DNA of 53,804 nucleotides from Oscillospiraceae bacterium. GTDB lineage: Bacteria > Bacillota > Clostridia > Oscillospirales > Oscillospiraceae. Positions 53,101-53,804 of the stretch are shown in pieces. Location of the stretch: the NCBI GenBank assembly GCA_031261745.1, contig JAISJC010000100.1, forward strand, positions 1 to 53,804, written 5' to 3'. Position 1 is the first letter of the stretch. Each line of letters begins with the position of its first letter. A program made the position numbers and the translations under genes. The notes under the pieces are model-generated. The model searched no databases. It saw nothing but the letters and a program-made list of their open reading frames with translations, and was not told the DNA's origin.

Positions 53101-53804
53101 ACGTCGTTGGACAAGAATTTTATGGAGCCGACAATAATCTCATTGCACCCTATGGACTTTACGCAAAGTATATCACTACCCGCGAAAATGGGCGTACGGT
53201 CAGAACTGAATATTATGGTGAAAACAACAGACTATTATTAAATGAGTATGGTTATGCCATTGAAGAATTTACATATGATGAATACGGGAATGAATCCGGT
53301 AGAGCCTTCTACGGCATAGACGGCAAACCGGTATTGTTGCATTGGCGTTTTAGTAAATACGAAGTCAAATATGATGAACTCGGTAATATTTCTGAAAGTA
53401 AGTTCTATGATACCGCAGGGCGGGAGGTGCTCCAAGTTGACGGTCATATTGAGAGAACAGAAGCAATGATTAGGAGTATTCCGCAAAAGATATTGATTTT
53501 CAGAGGCAATGATGGCAATATGCTTATGGGGCAAATCGAAATTAAATTGTTCATTCCGTTAAAAGAGTTCATTGAATCATTACCAGCAGAAGAATCTGTA
53601 TCTACATCTGCGGATGAATCTGACAGTGTTATTAATACTGAGAGTAAAAAAGAAACTGATTTGAGCGAGGTGTCCACAACCGGTAGCGAGGAAGCAACGA
53701 CACATATAGCCGAACCGAGCGCAACAGAGATTGACAAAAGGCTATCCGAATTTTCCGAGCGCGAGTATATTTCTGCCGTTGATAGATATGTACGCGCCCT
53801 TGAA
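50148..53804 (+). CDS. TIR domain-transmembrane-YD-repeat giant protein (3' end beyond window)
   Basis: The frame is open from ATG 50148 to the window edge, at least 1219 residues. Residues about 9-120 form a TIR domain: YDAFISYCHLDKK at the first strand and SDWVTKEVQHFIDEG near the end, the W-x3-E helix whose glutamate is catalytic in NADase TIR domains. A basic linker is followed by a transmembrane helix near 175-196. From about residue 370 to 1080 there are roughly 24 copies of a Y[DN]xxG motif with interleaved YYG-DGxP and GYA segments, like RHS/YD repeats. A Ser/Thr/Glu-rich tail follows. A membrane-tethered TIR effector with an external repeat sensor is plausible. GTGTGAGGTT precedes the start weakly. 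Confidence 0.85.
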   Translation, partial: MLAMSTVYKYDAFISYCHLDKKVAVKVQRQIERYRIPKTIREERGNESAKLEKAFRDETDLPAGSLKVGIDKNLDASAKLIVICSPNTKKSDWVTKEVQHFIDEGRSNDILPLVINGKWTDVLPENLVTIETKDAPFISDNSKLGKRTAFLKVLAAVLRTDFDALVKREKTRRIRLVSAVSALCLLVALSVVGYYNYNYVPHTKYYADYVMQNGKPTGIAEMSVAQRSTKRDVFKITITRNLREIHLEHTNSAGIPSEDFWASHIESPTVAVYDCLDNWQVNTVEYYDTDGKQIYTYAYAPDLSYVDLIKSKNDAQWITSAAGNSEYGLPVRTNISRYQLTFDSNGFLSQRMYAVDRLNAVNEDGVGGEAYKYDGLGRLVQVRNLNIDGEPIADKRGVAGKSFAYDDSGSNYRLEYFGIDGQLINNALWYAVVEESYNANGNAVETRYFDSDYNLTITAKGYAVEKYEYNDKGFVTANAYFGVDDEPVYGQYKYHRVQLERDDIGRDIGDSYWDTAGNLILTASGYAKRVNVYNDSGRVIEQRYYGSDGNPNLGGGGAHKVLIEYDESGNETQISNYGIVGELVFTTRGYAIIRETYNDLGLQTSHSYYGVYAEPIIGNEGFHKQAFIYDARANISEIKLTGTLEQPVLCASGYASRKLKYDNAGNILEDAYFDDYGTPTFITGYISKAVMKYNERGNRISTDYYNPDGLPATRASYAKIEQDYDEYGKMKEERRFNTDGLSGKTSYRYDNVGRTLSETLFIGELPSRTTTYVYDVRGNTIEITNLNGNGNPINDTLGRTPYKLIREYDQRGNITMQSDNSTYSFETVFNANGLPIKTSYFDINGNLSRNANSERVAIVESDYNDKNLKIERRCFDEQGNPLAIPNSYAKLSMDYDKNGNCVDSVYYDAHGNVYQRVLEEYDDYNRETNRIYYDGENNQLVRREITYNALGKATSDALYNRNDMPQADLESGVSRIVYFYDEYGYVVGQEFYGADNNLIAPYGLYAKYITTRENGRTVRTEYYGENNRLLLNEYGYAIEEFTYDEYGNESGRAFYGIDGKPVLLHWRFSKYEVKYDELGNISESKFYDTAGREVLQVDGHIERTEAMIRSIPQKILIFRGNDGNMLMGQIEIKLFIPLKEFIESLPAEESVSTSADESDSVINTESKKETDLSEVSTTGSEEATTHIAEPSATEIDKRLSEFSEREYISAVDRYVRALE

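Noticed and set aside
51260-53400. Minus-strand short frames across the YD-repeat region
   Set aside because: They are antisense to a continuous plus-strand frame of 1219 codons and have no ribosome binding sites or family features.

Overview
The window looks like chromosome from an anaerobic, fairly GC-rich Gram-positive bacterium of the Clostridia type. The evidence is a pyruvate:ferredoxin oxidoreductase, a glycyl radical enzyme with its activase, a SipW-type signal peptidase with surface proteins, a class-A-like RNase P RNA, an archaeal-type prolyl-tRNA synthetase, and strong AGGAGG ribosome binding sites with -35/-10 promoters. No species can be named from the sequence alone.

Layout. 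1-9 kb: ychF, an acyltransferase-like membrane protein and a FeoA-FeoB fusion on +; then a minus-strand trio (zinc ribbon, DUF697-like protein, small protein), rnpB and an orphan phage-type terminase on -; then proS. 9-15 kb: nifJ, a winged-helix regulator whose receiver domain has collapsed, tRNA-Leu(CAA), an XRE regulator, and a flavin split-barrel protein followed by a URO-D family protein. 16-20 kb: a glycyl radical activase and glycyl radical enzyme of unknown substrate. 19.8-28.4 kb: a MerR regulator divergent from a surface operon (SipW peptidase, two TasA/camelysin-like proteins, a FIVAR protein and an LPXTG-like anchored protein). 28.4-30 kb: an SGNH hydrolase and a GNAT acetyltransferase.

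30.1-35.2 kb encodes two complete ABC importers, a polar amino acid type and a MetNI type. They are joined by a single lipoprotein in which a family-3 binding domain is fused to a MetQ/NlpA binding domain. 35.3-45.5 kb is a muropeptide scavenging operon resembling the dpp-ykf operon of Bacillus subtilis: D-aminopeptidase, Ala-Glu epimerase, DppEBCDF transporter, LD-carboxypeptidase, an additional class A beta-lactamase-fold hydrolase, and NlpC/P60 endopeptidase. A nitroreductase follows, then tex on -.

From about 49.29 kb to the right edge the DNA becomes clearly AT-richer. This end holds a short unknown protein and a very large TIR-transmembrane-YD-repeat protein that is open at the window end. 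It looks like an acquired accessory, possibly defence, module just beyond a truncated DUF4143 ATPase remnant. The strongest candidates for undescribed biology are the fused dual-importer lipoprotein, the TIR/YD-repeat pair and the glycyl radical cluster.
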